Source of the DNA: Woeseiaceae bacterium
GTDB taxonomy: Bacteria > Pseudomonadota > Gammaproteobacteria > Steroidobacterales > Woeseiaceae
Direction of reading: 5' to 3'
DNA: 33,695 nt
NCBI GenBank assembly: GCA_030066735.1
Contig: JASJBB010000065.1
Coordinates: 1 to 33,695 of the forward strand
Every line of letters starts with the position of its first letter. The stretch's first letter is position 1. Below the pieces are notes generated by a model that saw only the letters and a list, made by a program, of their open reading frames with translations, was not told the DNA's origin and made no database searches. Shown one piece after another: positions 16,250 to 24,690 of this stretch. The position numbers and the translations under genes are program-made.

Positions 16250-18538
16250 CTAATCGGGGCCGACGATCCGGAACCCGGTCATCAGGTCGGTCTCGGAACT
16301 CGAACCGACCCAGACGTGGAACTCGCCGGGCTCGGTGATGAGCCGCATGTCGCGCCCGTAGAAGGCGAGGTCGTCGGTATGCAGTTCGAACTCGACCGTG
16401 ACGCGTTCTTCCGGTTCCAGGTAGATTCTGCGAAAGCCCTTGAGCTCTTTCACGGGCCGCGTGACGTTGCCGACCAGGTCGCGAACGTACAGCTGGACCA
16501 CTTCGTGGGCGGCTATAGGGCTGGTGTTCAACAGCTCCACCGAGACGGTCAGCGACTCGCCCAGGTTCAGCTCCGTTGTGCTCAGCCGCAGGTTCTCGTA
16601 CTCGAACGAAGCGTACGACAGCCCATGACCGAACGGGAACAGCGGCGTGTAGCCCGCGTCGAGATGGAACGCGGTCATGCCGAGCGACAGCTGCGGCGCA
16701 TGCGGATCGATGTCGTCGATATGCGCGATCGTATCCGGCGTGGGCGGCTTGCCCGTGTTCTTCTGGTTGTAGTAGATCGGCACCTGCCCGACCATGCGCG
16801 GGAACGTCGCGGGCAGCTTGCCGGACGGCGACGCGATGCCGAACAGCAGGTCGGCGATCGCAGGGCCGCCCATCGTGCCCGGATGCCAGGCAAACAGGAT
16901 TGCATCGACGTTGTCGACGATGTTGGTCAACGTCAGCGGCCGGCCCGCCTGAATAACGGCAACGACGGGTTTGCCCGTCGCCCGAATTTGCCGCACCAGT
17001 TCCGCCTGGGCGCCGGGCAGGCTGATATCCGCGCGTGAATGCGCCTCGCCGGAGAGAATCGATTCTTCGCCCAGGAACAGGACGACGGCGTCGGCGTCCC
17101 CGGCCGCAGCGACCGCTGCCGCGAATCCGTCGGTCGTCCGCGTACGGGACGTTTTCATGGCGCGCACGTAGCTGACTTCGATGTCGTCTCCGACGAGACT
17201 CTCGATAGCCTGCCGTGGCGTCACGCTCATGCTGGGATCACCGTCGAAGATCCAGGTTCCGAGCTGCTCATAAGGCGCATCGGCAAGCGGACCGATGAGC
17301 GCAATCGACTCGAGGCTGCCCGCATCGAGCGGCAGGACGTGATGCTCGTTCGTGAGCATGACGACGCTTTGCAATGCCGCGCGCCGCGCAGTCGCGAGGG
17401 CATGCTCGCTGCCGATGGGCGGCAGTATCGCGCGGTCCGTGTACGGCCGCTCGAACAGTCCGAGCCGGAATTTGACTCGCAGGATGTTGCCCGCCGCCTG
17501 GTCGACGAAGTCCGCGTCGATCTTGCCGTCCTCTATCAGCGACTCGAGGTGATTGAGGTAGGCGTCGCCATGCATCTCCATGTCGACGCCCGCTCGTATT
17601 GCTTCGACAGCGGATTCGCGATCGTTGGCCGTCAATCCGTGAATCTGCAGTTGCCGAATCGAATCCCAGTCGCTGACCACGAGACCGTCGAAATCCCATT
17701 CATCACGAAGAACCTGCCGCAGCAGAAACTCGTTGGCGGTCGCGGGCACCCCGTCGAGATCGCTGAACGACGTCATCAGCGACGCGACGCCCGCTTCAAT
17801 GGCGGCGCGGAAAGGCGGCAGGTAGACATTGCGCAGCTCGTTCTCGGGGATGTTGGTGGTCGAGTAGTCGCGGCCGCTTTCGGAGGCGCCGTAACCCGCG
17901 AAATGCTTGGCCGTGGCGGCAATGGTCCCGATCGCCGCCAGGTCGTCGCCCTGGTAACCCTGCACCATCGCGGCGCCGAGGACGCTCGCAAGGTGCGGGT
18001 CCTCGCCCAGGCTCTCGGCGATGCGTCCCCAACGCGGATCCCGGGAAATGTCGATCATTGGCGCAAAGGTCCAGTTCACGCCGGTCGTCGCGGCTTCGTA
18101 CGCTGCAACGTGCGCGCCCTCCCGCACCATGTCGGGGTTCCAGGTTGCCGCCTGCCCGAGCGGTATCGGCATGACCGTCTTGAAACCGTGAATCACGTCG
18201 CGTCCCACCAACAGCGGAATGCCCAGCCGGCTCTCCTCGACCGCGATGCGCTGCAACTCGTTGACGATGTCGGGGTCGACGACATTGAGTACGGAGCCAA
18301 CGCGTCCGCCACGGACGCCTTCCGCAAGATAGTCGTGGATGTAACTGTCGCCGACGTTGACCTGGGCCATCTGCCCTATCTTCTCGGCCAGCGTCATCTG
18401 CGCGAGCAAGTCGGAAACGCGCTGCTCGACGTCGGTTTCTGCGCGAGTTGGATTGGCGACGGAAGAATTCATAAAGAGTGTGAATACCAGGGCCAGGCAG
18501 GCAACAATGTTAGTCGTTCCGGAGGTGCCGCTCGTCAA
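16250..18538 (-). CDS. GH3-family beta-glucosidase, exported
   Basis: A 762-residue GH3 enzyme. The chosen start is TTG at 18538, with GGGAG 7 bases upstream; the longer open frame to 18679 runs past the predicted promoter and operator. A hydrophobic stretch (IVACLALVFTLFM) near the N-terminus looks like a signal peptide, although its n-region lacks basic residues. The (beta/alpha)8 domain has KHFAGYG and VVSDWDS with nucleophile Asp 290. The second domain carries FLGEESILSGEAHSR, which contains the acid/base Glu, and a fibronectin-III-like domain closes the protein. Domain order and length match bacterial beta-glucosidases of the BglX type. It would release glucose from laminari-oligosaccharides in the periplasm. 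Confidence 0.92.
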   Translation of the reverse strand: MTSGTSGTTNIVACLALVFTLFMNSSVANPTRAETDVEQRVSDLLAQMTLAEKIGQMAQVNVGDSYIHDYLAEGVRGGRVGSVLNVVDPDIVNELQRIAVEESRLGIPLLVGRDVIHGFKTVMPIPLGQAATWNPDMVREGAHVAAYEAATTGVNWTFAPMIDISRDPRWGRIAESLGEDPHLASVLGAAMVQGYQGDDLAAIGTIAATAKHFAGYGASESGRDYSTTNIPENELRNVYLPPFRAAIEAGVASLMTSFSDLDGVPATANEFLLRQVLRDEWDFDGLVVSDWDSIRQLQIHGLTANDRESAVEAIRAGVDMEMHGDAYLNHLESLIEDGKIDADFVDQAAGNILRVKFRLGLFERPYTDRAILPPIGSEHALATARRAALQSVVMLTNEHHVLPLDAGSLESIALIGPLADAPYEQLGTWIFDGDPSMSVTPRQAIESLVGDDIEVSYVRAMKTSRTRTTDGFAAAVAAAGDADAVVLFLGEESILSGEAHSRADISLPGAQAELVRQIRATGKPVVAVIQAGRPLTLTNIVDNVDAILFAWHPGTMGGPAIADLLFGIASPSGKLPATFPRMVGQVPIYYNQKNTGKPPTPDTIAHIDDIDPHAPQLSLGMTAFHLDAGYTPLFPFGHGLSYASFEYENLRLSTTELNLGESLTVSVELLNTSPIAAHEVVQLYVRDLVGNVTRPVKELKGFRRIYLEPEERVTVEFELHTDDLAFYGRDMRLITEPGEFHVWVGSSSETDLMTGFRIVGPD

Positions 18539-18578
18539 TGTTGTTCTCCCGTCCGGGCGTCGATGCGGGCGACTTTGT

Positions 18579-18607
18579 TTCTTAACAACATTTGACAGCG
18601 CTGTCAA
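18579..18607 (-). promoter_or_regulatory. Predicted sigma-70 promoter of GH3-GH17-LysR
   Basis: On the minus strand TTGACA (18607-18602) is followed after 17 bases by TAAGAA (18584-18579). Transcription would begin near 18572 and leave a leader of about 34 bases before the TTG start. The -35 lies inside the operator, as at the GH16 promoter. Confidence 0.5.
18592..18607. promoter_or_regulatory. LacI-family-type operator between GH3 and the symporter
   Basis: A perfect 16-base palindrome TTGACAGCGCTGTCAA sharing its 14-base core with the site at 13920. It lies between two divergent genes and could control both. Each arm contains TTGACA, a -35 consensus on each strand. Confidence 0.72.
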
Positions 18608-18665
18608 TTTGCGACACGCTTTCGCGTTTCGTGTATCGTGTCGACGAGCAAGGCAGATAACAACA

Positions 18666-20099
18666 ATGACAGAAGCCACTCACCACACTACGGCGCCCGA
18701 AGATCGAATTCCTTTCCTGCTGAAGGTCGTCTACGGCCTCGGTGCATTCGTCAACAACATGCTGGCGGCCGCCATTGGCGGCATGATGATCGTGCTCAAT
18801 CTTGGCCTGGGCATGAGCCCGGCGCTGGTCGGCCTGCTCGGCGCGCTGCCGCGGCTGCTCGACGCGATCACCGACCCGTTGATGGGGTACATCTCCGACA
18901 ACACCCGGTCGCGCTGGGGCCGGCGCCGCCCTTATATGTTCGTCGGCGCTATCGCGGTGGGAATCATTTTCGCCATGCTGTGGCAATTGCCCGAGGGCAA
19001 GAGCGAGAGCTTCTACTTCACCTATTTCCTGGTCGGGTCGCTGATCTTCTTCGTGGCCTACACGATCTACGCCACGCCGTGGGTGGCGCTGGGCTACGAG
19101 CTGACGCCCGACTACCACGAGCGTACCCGGCTCATGGGCGTGCAGAACTTCATCGGCAGCATTGCCTACATGGTCTCGCCCTACTTCCTGGCCATCATGT
19201 ACCTGCCGATATTTGGCGACGTGGTCAGCGGGGCCAGTTACCTGGCCATGATCATCGGCGCAGTGGCGATCGGTCTCGGCGTCCTGCCCGCCATTTTCCT
19301 GAGCGAGCGCTTCAAGGACGTCGCAAGTTCGGAAAATGAGAAGAGCAAGGGCGGCGTTGGCGATGTGATCATGGACTTCCTGCGTGGCTTCGGCACCACG
19401 CTGAAGTTCAAGCCGTTCCTGAAGCTGTGCATCGCGACATTTCTCGTTTTCAACGGCTTCATCCTGATCGCCGCGTTCCAGCCCTACGTAATCATTTACT
19501 ACGTGATGGGGGGCAACCAGGAGATGGGTTCGGTATTCTTCGGTCATGCCGGCCTGCTGCAGGGCATCTCGGCGCTTTTTGCCATCAGCATCGTCACCTA
19601 CATGGCGACCAAAATCGGCAAGCGCCGGGCCTTTTACGTGTCGACCGGCATCTCGATCGTCGGCTATACGCTGAAGTGGTTCGTCTACACACCCGACAAT
19701 CCCTGGATGGTCCTGGTGCCGGCACCCCTGATGGCGTTCGGCCTTGCCGGCCTGTTCACGTTGATGGGGTCGATGGTCTGCGACGTCGTGGACGCCGACG
19801 AGCTCGAGACGCACGAGCGGCGCGAGGGCATGTACGGCTCGATCTTCTGGTGGGTCGTCAAGCTCGGCCAGTCGGTCGCCATTTTCGGCGGCGGACTGCT
19901 GCTCGTCTGGACGGGTTTCGACGTCGAGCTCGGCAGCAACCAGACGCCGGAGGCGATCCGCCTGATGCGCCTGTGCGACGCCTTCATACCGGCCATCGCA
20001 TCGGCCCTTGCGATCTGGGCAGTAGCCACCTACCCGATCTCGGAAGAGAAGGCCCACGAGATTCGCAGGCAACTCGAGGCGCGACGCGGCGCTGTCTAG
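18666..20099 (+). CDS. GPH-family (MelB-like) sugar:cation symporter
   Basis: A 477-residue, 12-helix major facilitator protein. The segment GALPRLLDAITDPLMGYISD followed by a GRRRP motif (about residues 58-96) matches the glycoside-pentoside-hexuronide:cation symporter signature of MelB relatives. The ATG at 18666 is preferred, since the frame upstream runs through the operator. It diverges from GH3 across the LacI-type site and therefore probably imports glucose, laminaribiose or short beta-glucan oligosaccharides across the inner membrane. Its TAG stop shares the bases CTAG with the stop of the convergent ribA-like gene. Confidence 0.88.
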   Translation: MTEATHHTTAPEDRIPFLLKVVYGLGAFVNNMLAAAIGGMMIVLNLGLGMSPALVGLLGALPRLLDAITDPLMGYISDNTRSRWGRRRPYMFVGAIAVGIIFAMLWQLPEGKSESFYFTYFLVGSLIFFVAYTIYATPWVALGYELTPDYHERTRLMGVQNFIGSIAYMVSPYFLAIMYLPIFGDVVSGASYLAMIIGAVAIGLGVLPAIFLSERFKDVASSENEKSKGGVGDVIMDFLRGFGTTLKFKPFLKLCIATFLVFNGFILIAAFQPYVIIYYVMGGNQEMGSVFFGHAGLLQGISALFAISIVTYMATKIGKRRAFYVSTGISIVGYTLKWFVYTPDNPWMVLVPAPLMAFGLAGLFTLMGSMVCDVVDADELETHERREGMYGSIFWWVVKLGQSVAIFGGGLLLVWTGFDVELGSNQTPEAIRLMRLCDAFIPAIASALAIWAVATYPISEEKAHEIRRQLEARRGAV

Positions 20100-20878
20100 C
20101 TGACGATATCCTCGTCGTCGATCCTGTGCCCCCAGCCCTGTTTCGCTGACAGGTAACGGCGATTGGCGTCGGTGACGCCGAATATGTGCTTGACCGGTGT
20201 AATGCCCTCGAGGCCTGCCGCCTCCAGATCGGTGACCTTCTTGGGGTTGTTGGTCAATAGCCGAAACGCGCCCTCACCCCGGAAATGGCGAATCAGGTCC
20301 GCGGCGTCGCTGAAGTCGCGCGAATCGTCGGGCAGACCGAGCGAGCGGTTCGCCTGGTAGGTGTCTTCACCGCCGTCCTGCAACAGGTAGGTCGCGGCCT
20401 TGGCCCAGAGTCCGATGCCACGCCCTTCATGGCCCGCCATGTAGATCAGCAGGCCGCCCTGCTCGTCACTATCGATCAGCTCGATCGCCGAGTGCAGCTG
20501 CGGGCCGCATTCGCAGCGTTCCGATCCGAATACGTCCCCGGTCAGGCAACTCGAATGTACACGCACCAGCGGGTTCGTCCAGGCGTTGCTGTCGCCGATG
20601 ACGAGCACGCTGTTGACGGCCATCGAGGACGCCAGTTCGGCGAAAGAGCGCTCGCCGTGCTTGGCGCGCAGTTCCGCGGCGAGGTCCTCGAGTCGCGTCA
20701 GCTCGGTGTTGCGAACCGTCGCGTACCACTGCACGTCGACGTGCTCCGGCCCCATGTGCAGCGGCATCGGGATCGGGCCAAGCACGCTGATCGTGCCGCC
20801 GCTGGCACGCGGGATTCGGAAAAGCTTGCCCGCCGCTTCGAGGCGCTCGCGGACCGTGGGATCGATGTAGGTGAACAT
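20096..20878 (-). CDS. ribA: GTP cyclohydrolase II-family protein (RibA-like)
   Basis: A 260-residue protein. Residues about 105-260 match GTP cyclohydrolase II, which converts GTP to a diaminopyrimidinone, formate and pyrophosphate at the start of riboflavin synthesis. The zinc-binding cysteines 111, 122 and 124 (CLTGDVFGSERCECG) are conserved, as are EGRGIGL (151-157) and LLTNNPKKV. About 100 extra residues precede the core compared with the E. coli enzyme (about 196 residues). That N-terminal part (LGPIPMPLHMG, VIGDSNAWTNPLV) is found in a distinct branch of stand-alone RibA-like proteins, so the function may differ. It diverges from the tetR gene across two palindromes. No other riboflavin gene is nearby. 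Confidence 0.8.
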   Translation of the reverse strand: MFTYIDPTVRERLEAAGKLFRIPRASGGTISVLGPIPMPLHMGPEHVDVQWYATVRNTELTRLEDLAAELRAKHGERSFAELASSMAVNSVLVIGDSNAWTNPLVRVHSSCLTGDVFGSERCECGPQLHSAIELIDSDEQGGLLIYMAGHEGRGIGLWAKAATYLLQDGGEDTYQANRSLGLPDDSRDFSDAADLIRHFRGEGAFRLLTNNPKKVTDLEAAGLEGITPVKHIFGVTDANRRYLSAKQGWGHRIDDEDIVS

Positions 20879-20917
20879 GGGGGCGCATTATGAACGAATG
20901 TGACGCAATTCACTTGC

Positions 20918-20931
20918 TGACCCATGGGTCA
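20918..20931. promoter_or_regulatory. Palindrome in the ribA/tetR divergent gap
   Basis: A perfect 14-base palindrome TGACCCATGGGTCA that lies 11 bases before the stronger inverted repeat. It may be a second operator for the TetR regulator or for another factor acting on the ribA-like gene. Confidence 0.4.
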
Positions 20932-20941
20932 TTAAAATATA

Positions 20942-20965
20942 CTTACTGACCAGATAGTCAGTAAG
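20942..20965. promoter_or_regulatory. Probable TetR operator
   Basis: Two 9-base arms, CTTACTGAC and GTCAGTAAG, flank 6 bases, 11 bases before the tetR ATG. Arm length and position are typical of autoregulated TetR-family genes. An AT-rich stretch (ATTAAAATATA) just upstream may hold the -10 region. Confidence 0.65.
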
Positions 20966-20976
20966 GTACCCGCGTC

Positions 20977-21594
20977 ATGCCGGAACCGCGCTTTCGCCGC
21001 CGCAAGGAAGACCGGCCCCAGGAAATCACCGCAGCCGCATTGCACGCGTTTGCCGAAAAAGGCTATGCGGCGACGCGCGTCGAAGAGGTCGCAAAGCGGG
21101 CTGGTGTCAGCAAGGGCCTGCTTTACCTGTACTTCAAGACCAAGGAAGAACTGTTCAAGGCCGTTATCCGCAGCTTTGTCGTGCCGAAGATCGACGAGCT
21201 GACCGCCGTAGTCGACAGCAACGAGATGACGAGCGAGGAGTTCCTGCGCGGCCCGCTCCTGGATTTCGCCAGGACGCTGCCCGGGTCGCCGGTAAGCATC
21301 CTCGTCAGGCTGATGATTGCCGAGGGCCCGAAGCACCCCGACCTGCTGCAGTTCTACTGGGACAATGTCATTTCGCGCGGGCTGGGCGCGCTCGGCAAGG
21401 TCGTCGAGCGCGGGGTCGAGAACGGCGAGTTTCGGCCCAGCGTCGTTGACGAATTTCCGCACCTGTTTGTCATGCCGGTCGTGTTCTCTGTCATCTTCCG
21501 GCTGCTGTTCGAGAAACAGTCACCTGACACGGACAAACTGATCGAGGCCCAGGTCGACCTGTTGCTGGGCCACATGAAAGGAGAAATCGCATGA
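20977..21594 (+). CDS. TetR-family transcriptional repressor
   Basis: A 205-residue TetR-type regulator. The helix-turn-helix covers about residues 14-60 (ITAAALHAFAEKGYAATRVEEVAKRAGVSKGLLYLYF). The C-terminal part resembles TetR_C domains of regulators that sit next to YbhG/YbhF-type exporters. Its stop overlaps the ATG of the HlyD-type gene by 4 bases (ATGA), so it heads a four-gene operon. It probably represses that operon and itself through the inverted repeat at 20942-20965; the ligand is unknown. Confidence 0.9.
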   Translation: MPEPRFRRRKEDRPQEITAAALHAFAEKGYAATRVEEVAKRAGVSKGLLYLYFKTKEELFKAVIRSFVVPKIDELTAVVDSNEMTSEEFLRGPLLDFARTLPGSPVSILVRLMIAEGPKHPDLLQFYWDNVISRGLGALGKVVERGVENGEFRPSVVDEFPHLFVMPVVFSVIFRLLFEKQSPDTDKLIEAQVDLLLGHMKGEIA

Positions 21595-22559
21595 AGTCGC
21601 TTTACGCCGTGCTCGCGACCGTAGCGGCCGCCTTCCTGGGTGGTTGCGAATCGGGTGACGATGCCGGCCGCGTGGTCGGGGAACTGGCCTCGGACCGCGT
21701 AGAAATGGTCGCCGAGTTCGCGGAACCGATCGTTGAGCTGCTCGTAGCCGAGGGCGATCGGGTCACTGCCGGCCAGGTGTTGCTGCGCCAGGACCCGACG
21801 CGCGCCCTGGCCAGGCTCGCCGAGGCCGAGGCTGCACTCGGGCAGGCCCAGGCGCGCCTTGACGAACTGGTTCGTGGGCCGCGCAGCGAGCAGATAGATG
21901 CCGCACGCGCGGCGGTAGACGGCGCCCGCGACGACCTGGCGTTCAGGCGCGCCGACTTTGCGCGGGTGAGCGACATTCATGCGAAGGACCTGGCGTCCGA
22001 CGAGCTTCTCGACCGTGCGAGGGCAGCTCTCGACACGGCCGTCGCCAACGACAGGCTGCGCCGCGCGCAGCTGCAGGAACTTTTGACCGGGACAACGGTG
22101 GAGGAACTGGCGCAGGCGGAATACGCCGTCAGGCAAGCCGCCGCCCGGAGGGACCTGCTCGCGGTCGATGTCGAGCGCCACGCTATCAAGGCGCCCGTCG
22201 ATGGTATTGCCGACAGCCGGCTGTTCGAGCTGGGCGAGCGACCGAACCCCGGCCAGGCCGTCATGGTGTTGCTCGGTGGTGAACAGGTTTTCGCTCGCGT
22301 TTATGTGCCCGAGCAGCTGCGCGTTCACGTGACGCCGGGACGATCAGCGACCATCCACGTCGACGGACTCGACGAACCCATCCCGGGGCGCGTGCGCTGG
22401 GTCGCGGCAGAGGCCGCTTTCACGCCTTACTACGCGTTGACCGAGCGCGACCGGGGCCACCTGACCTATCTCGCCAAGATCGACATTGCCGAAGACCGCG
22501 AGCGCCTCCCGGACGGCGTCCCGGTCGAAGTTGATCTCGGCACGGGCGCCGGCGAGTGA
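21591..22559 (+). CDS. HlyD/YbhG-type periplasmic adaptor lipoprotein
   Basis: A 322-residue membrane-fusion protein. The N-terminal signal ends in FLGGC, so it should be lipid-anchored. A split biotinyl-lipoyl-like domain (EPIVELLVAEGDRVTAGQVLL near residues 42-62 and KAPVDGIADSR near 200) surrounds an alpha-helical hairpin (about 65-190), followed by a beta-barrel domain. It would link the ABC pump to an outer-membrane channel. It overlaps tetR upstream by 4 bases and the ATPase gene downstream by 4 bases. Confidence 0.88.
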   Translation: MKSLYAVLATVAAAFLGGCESGDDAGRVVGELASDRVEMVAEFAEPIVELLVAEGDRVTAGQVLLRQDPTRALARLAEAEAALGQAQARLDELVRGPRSEQIDAARAAVDGARDDLAFRRADFARVSDIHAKDLASDELLDRARAALDTAVANDRLRRAQLQELLTGTTVEELAQAEYAVRQAAARRDLLAVDVERHAIKAPVDGIADSRLFELGERPNPGQAVMVLLGGEQVFARVYVPEQLRVHVTPGRSATIHVDGLDEPIPGRVRWVAAEAAFTPYYALTERDRGHLTYLAKIDIAEDRERLPDGVPVEVDLGTGAGE

Positions 22560-23497
22560 ATGCAGAACTGGCGATTCGGGCGCGCGGTCTGAGCAAGGAC
22601 TTCGGCAGCCTGCGCGCGGTCGACCGGCTCGACCTCGATGTGCCGCGCGCATCGATCTACGGCTTTCTCGGTCCGAACGGGTCGGGCAAGTCGACGACCA
22701 TCCGCATGCTCTGTGGCCTGCTGACGCCGTCCGAAGGCAGCGCCAGCGTGCTCGGCGTGGACGTCCCGGGCGACTCCGGCAACCTGAAGCCCCGCATCGG
22801 TTACATGACGCAGAAGTTCTCGCTGTTCGGGGACATGACGGTATTCGAAAATCTGCAGTTCATCGCCGAAATCTATTCCATTCCGGCCAGCCGGCGCGCC
22901 GCGCGGATCGATGAAGTCCTCGAGCATTACGATCTCGTCGAGCAACGCGGCCAGTTTGCGGGAACCATGAGCGGTGGCCAGAAGCAGCGCCTTGCGCTGG
23001 GCTGCGCCGTCATTCACAAGCCCGAGCTGCTCCTGCTCGACGAGCCGACCAGCGCCGTCGACCCGCAGAGCCGCCGCGATTTCTGGGCAAACCTGTTCCG
23101 GCTCGCGCAGGCCGGCACCACGATCCTGGTCTCCACGCATTACATGGACGAGGCCGAGCGCTGCCATCGCCTTGCGATTCTCGACCATGGCGCCAAGGTC
23201 GCCGACGGGGCACCCGGGGATCTGCAGCGCAGCACGGGCATGAACATCATCGAGGTGCTTGCCGACGACCCCTACCATGCGCAGACGGCAATCAGCACCA
23301 TGCCCGCCGTTGCCAGCGTGACGCAGCTCGGCATTCGCCTGCGCGTGCTGATTCCGGAGACCATTCCCGATGCGCTGGACCAGGTGCAGGCGGTCCTCGC
23401 AGACCATGGGATCTCGGCCGACACCCGCCTCTCCGGCGCTTCGCTCGAGGACGTCTTCGTAGCGGTGACGCTGGGCCCCGAGGAGCGTGCCGAATGA
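22556..23497 (+). CDS. ABC transporter ATP-binding protein
   Basis: A 313-residue ATPase with Walker A GPNGSGKST (39-47), signature MSGGQ (138-142) and Walker B LLLLDEP (158-164), plus a C-terminal extension of about 80 residues as in the ABC-2 drug/Na exporter class. It starts at GTG within a GTGA overlap with the adaptor gene and ends in an ATGA overlap with the permease gene. Only one ATPase domain is present, whereas E. coli YbhF has two. It powers the adjacent permease. Confidence 0.93.
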   Translation: MNAELAIRARGLSKDFGSLRAVDRLDLDVPRASIYGFLGPNGSGKSTTIRMLCGLLTPSEGSASVLGVDVPGDSGNLKPRIGYMTQKFSLFGDMTVFENLQFIAEIYSIPASRRAARIDEVLEHYDLVEQRGQFAGTMSGGQKQRLALGCAVIHKPELLLLDEPTSAVDPQSRRDFWANLFRLAQAGTTILVSTHYMDEAERCHRLAILDHGAKVADGAPGDLQRSTGMNIIEVLADDPYHAQTAISTMPAVASVTQLGIRLRVLIPETIPDALDQVQAVLADHGISADTRLSGASLEDVFVAVTLGPEERAE

Positions 23498-24591
23498 AAT
23501 CGCTGTCGCGCCTGATGGCCGTCACCCGCAAGGAGGTCCGCCAGATGCGGCGCGACCGCCTGACGTTCGCGATGATCTTCGGCATTCCGCTGATGCAGAT
23601 CATCCTGTTCGGCTACGCCATCAATACCGATGTGCGCAATTTGCGCACGGCCGTGGCCGACGAGGCGAACACCCACCTGTCGCACGACTTCGTCGCACAG
23701 CTCAACGCGACCCAGGTGACGGACATTCGCGAGCGCGTCAACACTGTGGCGCAGCTCGAGGATCTGCTGCGCAGTGGCGAGGTATCCGTCGGCATCGCCA
23801 TTCCGCCCGACTTCGACCGCCGCGTCGCCGATGAGACGCGGGCCGCGGTCCACATCCTGGTCGATGGCTCCGACCCGACCATCGCCGGCATCGCCGATGC
23901 GCTGCGCAATCTGCCCTTGGGTTTCGATACGGCAGTTCAGCGGCAACCCACAGAGCTCATCGAGGTCCGGGCCTACTACAACCCCGAACGGCGCACGCCG
24001 GTCAACATCATCCCGGGCCTGATCGGTGTCATTCTGATGATGACGATGATGATGTTCACGGCCGTTGCAGTGGTGCGCGAACGTGAACGCGGCAATCTCG
24101 AGTTACTCATCAACACCCCCGTGACCTCTGCCGAGCTCATGGTCGGCAAGGTCCTGCCCTATATTTTCCTCGGTCTCGTGCAGCTCGCCGTGATCCTGAC
24201 CGTGGGCAAGCTGCTCTTCGCCGTGCCGGTCCGCGGCAGCATCGTTGACCTGTACCTGGCGGGGTGTGTCTATATTGCGGCCAATCTCGCGCTGGGGCTG
24301 TTCTTTTCGACCGCGGTAAAATCGCAGTTCCAGGCGATCCAGCTGACGTTCTTCATGATGCTGCCGTCAATCCTGCTTTCCGGCTTCGTATTTCCGTTCG
24401 ACGGGATGCCCGAGGCTGCCCGCTGGATCGGCGAAGTCCTGCCGATTACGCATTTCATCCGCCTGACGCGCGGCATCATGCTGCGCGAAGCGGGCCTCGG
24501 CGAAATGGTGGGCGAACTGGTCTATTTGGGCGCCTTCGCCGTCGTGGCCATGACGGCCGCCGCGCTCAGGTTCTCCAAACGCCTGGACTAG
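23494..24591 (+). CDS. ABC-2 type permease (YbhS/YhhJ-like)
   Basis: A 365-residue ABC-2 permease. One transmembrane helix near residue 25 is followed by a periplasmic domain of about 130 residues, then five helices from about residue 170 onward, including the conserved VVRERERGNLELLINTPV segment. It would form a homodimeric exporter with the ATPase and HlyD-type adaptor. E. coli ybh operons have two permeases and this operon only one. The exported substrate cannot be told. Confidence 0.9.
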   Translation: MKSLSRLMAVTRKEVRQMRRDRLTFAMIFGIPLMQIILFGYAINTDVRNLRTAVADEANTHLSHDFVAQLNATQVTDIRERVNTVAQLEDLLRSGEVSVGIAIPPDFDRRVADETRAAVHILVDGSDPTIAGIADALRNLPLGFDTAVQRQPTELIEVRAYYNPERRTPVNIIPGLIGVILMMTMMMFTAVAVVRERERGNLELLINTPVTSAELMVGKVLPYIFLGLVQLAVILTVGKLLFAVPVRGSIVDLYLAGCVYIAANLALGLFFSTAVKSQFQAIQLTFFMMLPSILLSGFVFPFDGMPEAARWIGEVLPITHFIRLTRGIMLREAGLGEMVGELVYLGAFAVVAMTAAALRFSKRLD

Positions 24592-24690
24592 AAAAATTTC
24601 CCGGTTTTGCACGGTTTCAGGGCCCCGAAACTCGCATTATTGCGGCCATTCTGGTCCAATTTGCTCCAAACTGACTCCAAGCAGGAACTG

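Noticed and set aside
18539-18679. Longer GH3 start at 18679
   Set aside because: It would place the operator, the promoter and the symporter start region inside the coding sequence; TTG at 18538 has a good ribosome site and lies just before the hydrophobic segment.
24614-24631. GTTTC/GAAAC hairpin after the ABC permease as a terminator
   Set aside because: The 5-bp stem is weak and no T-run follows.
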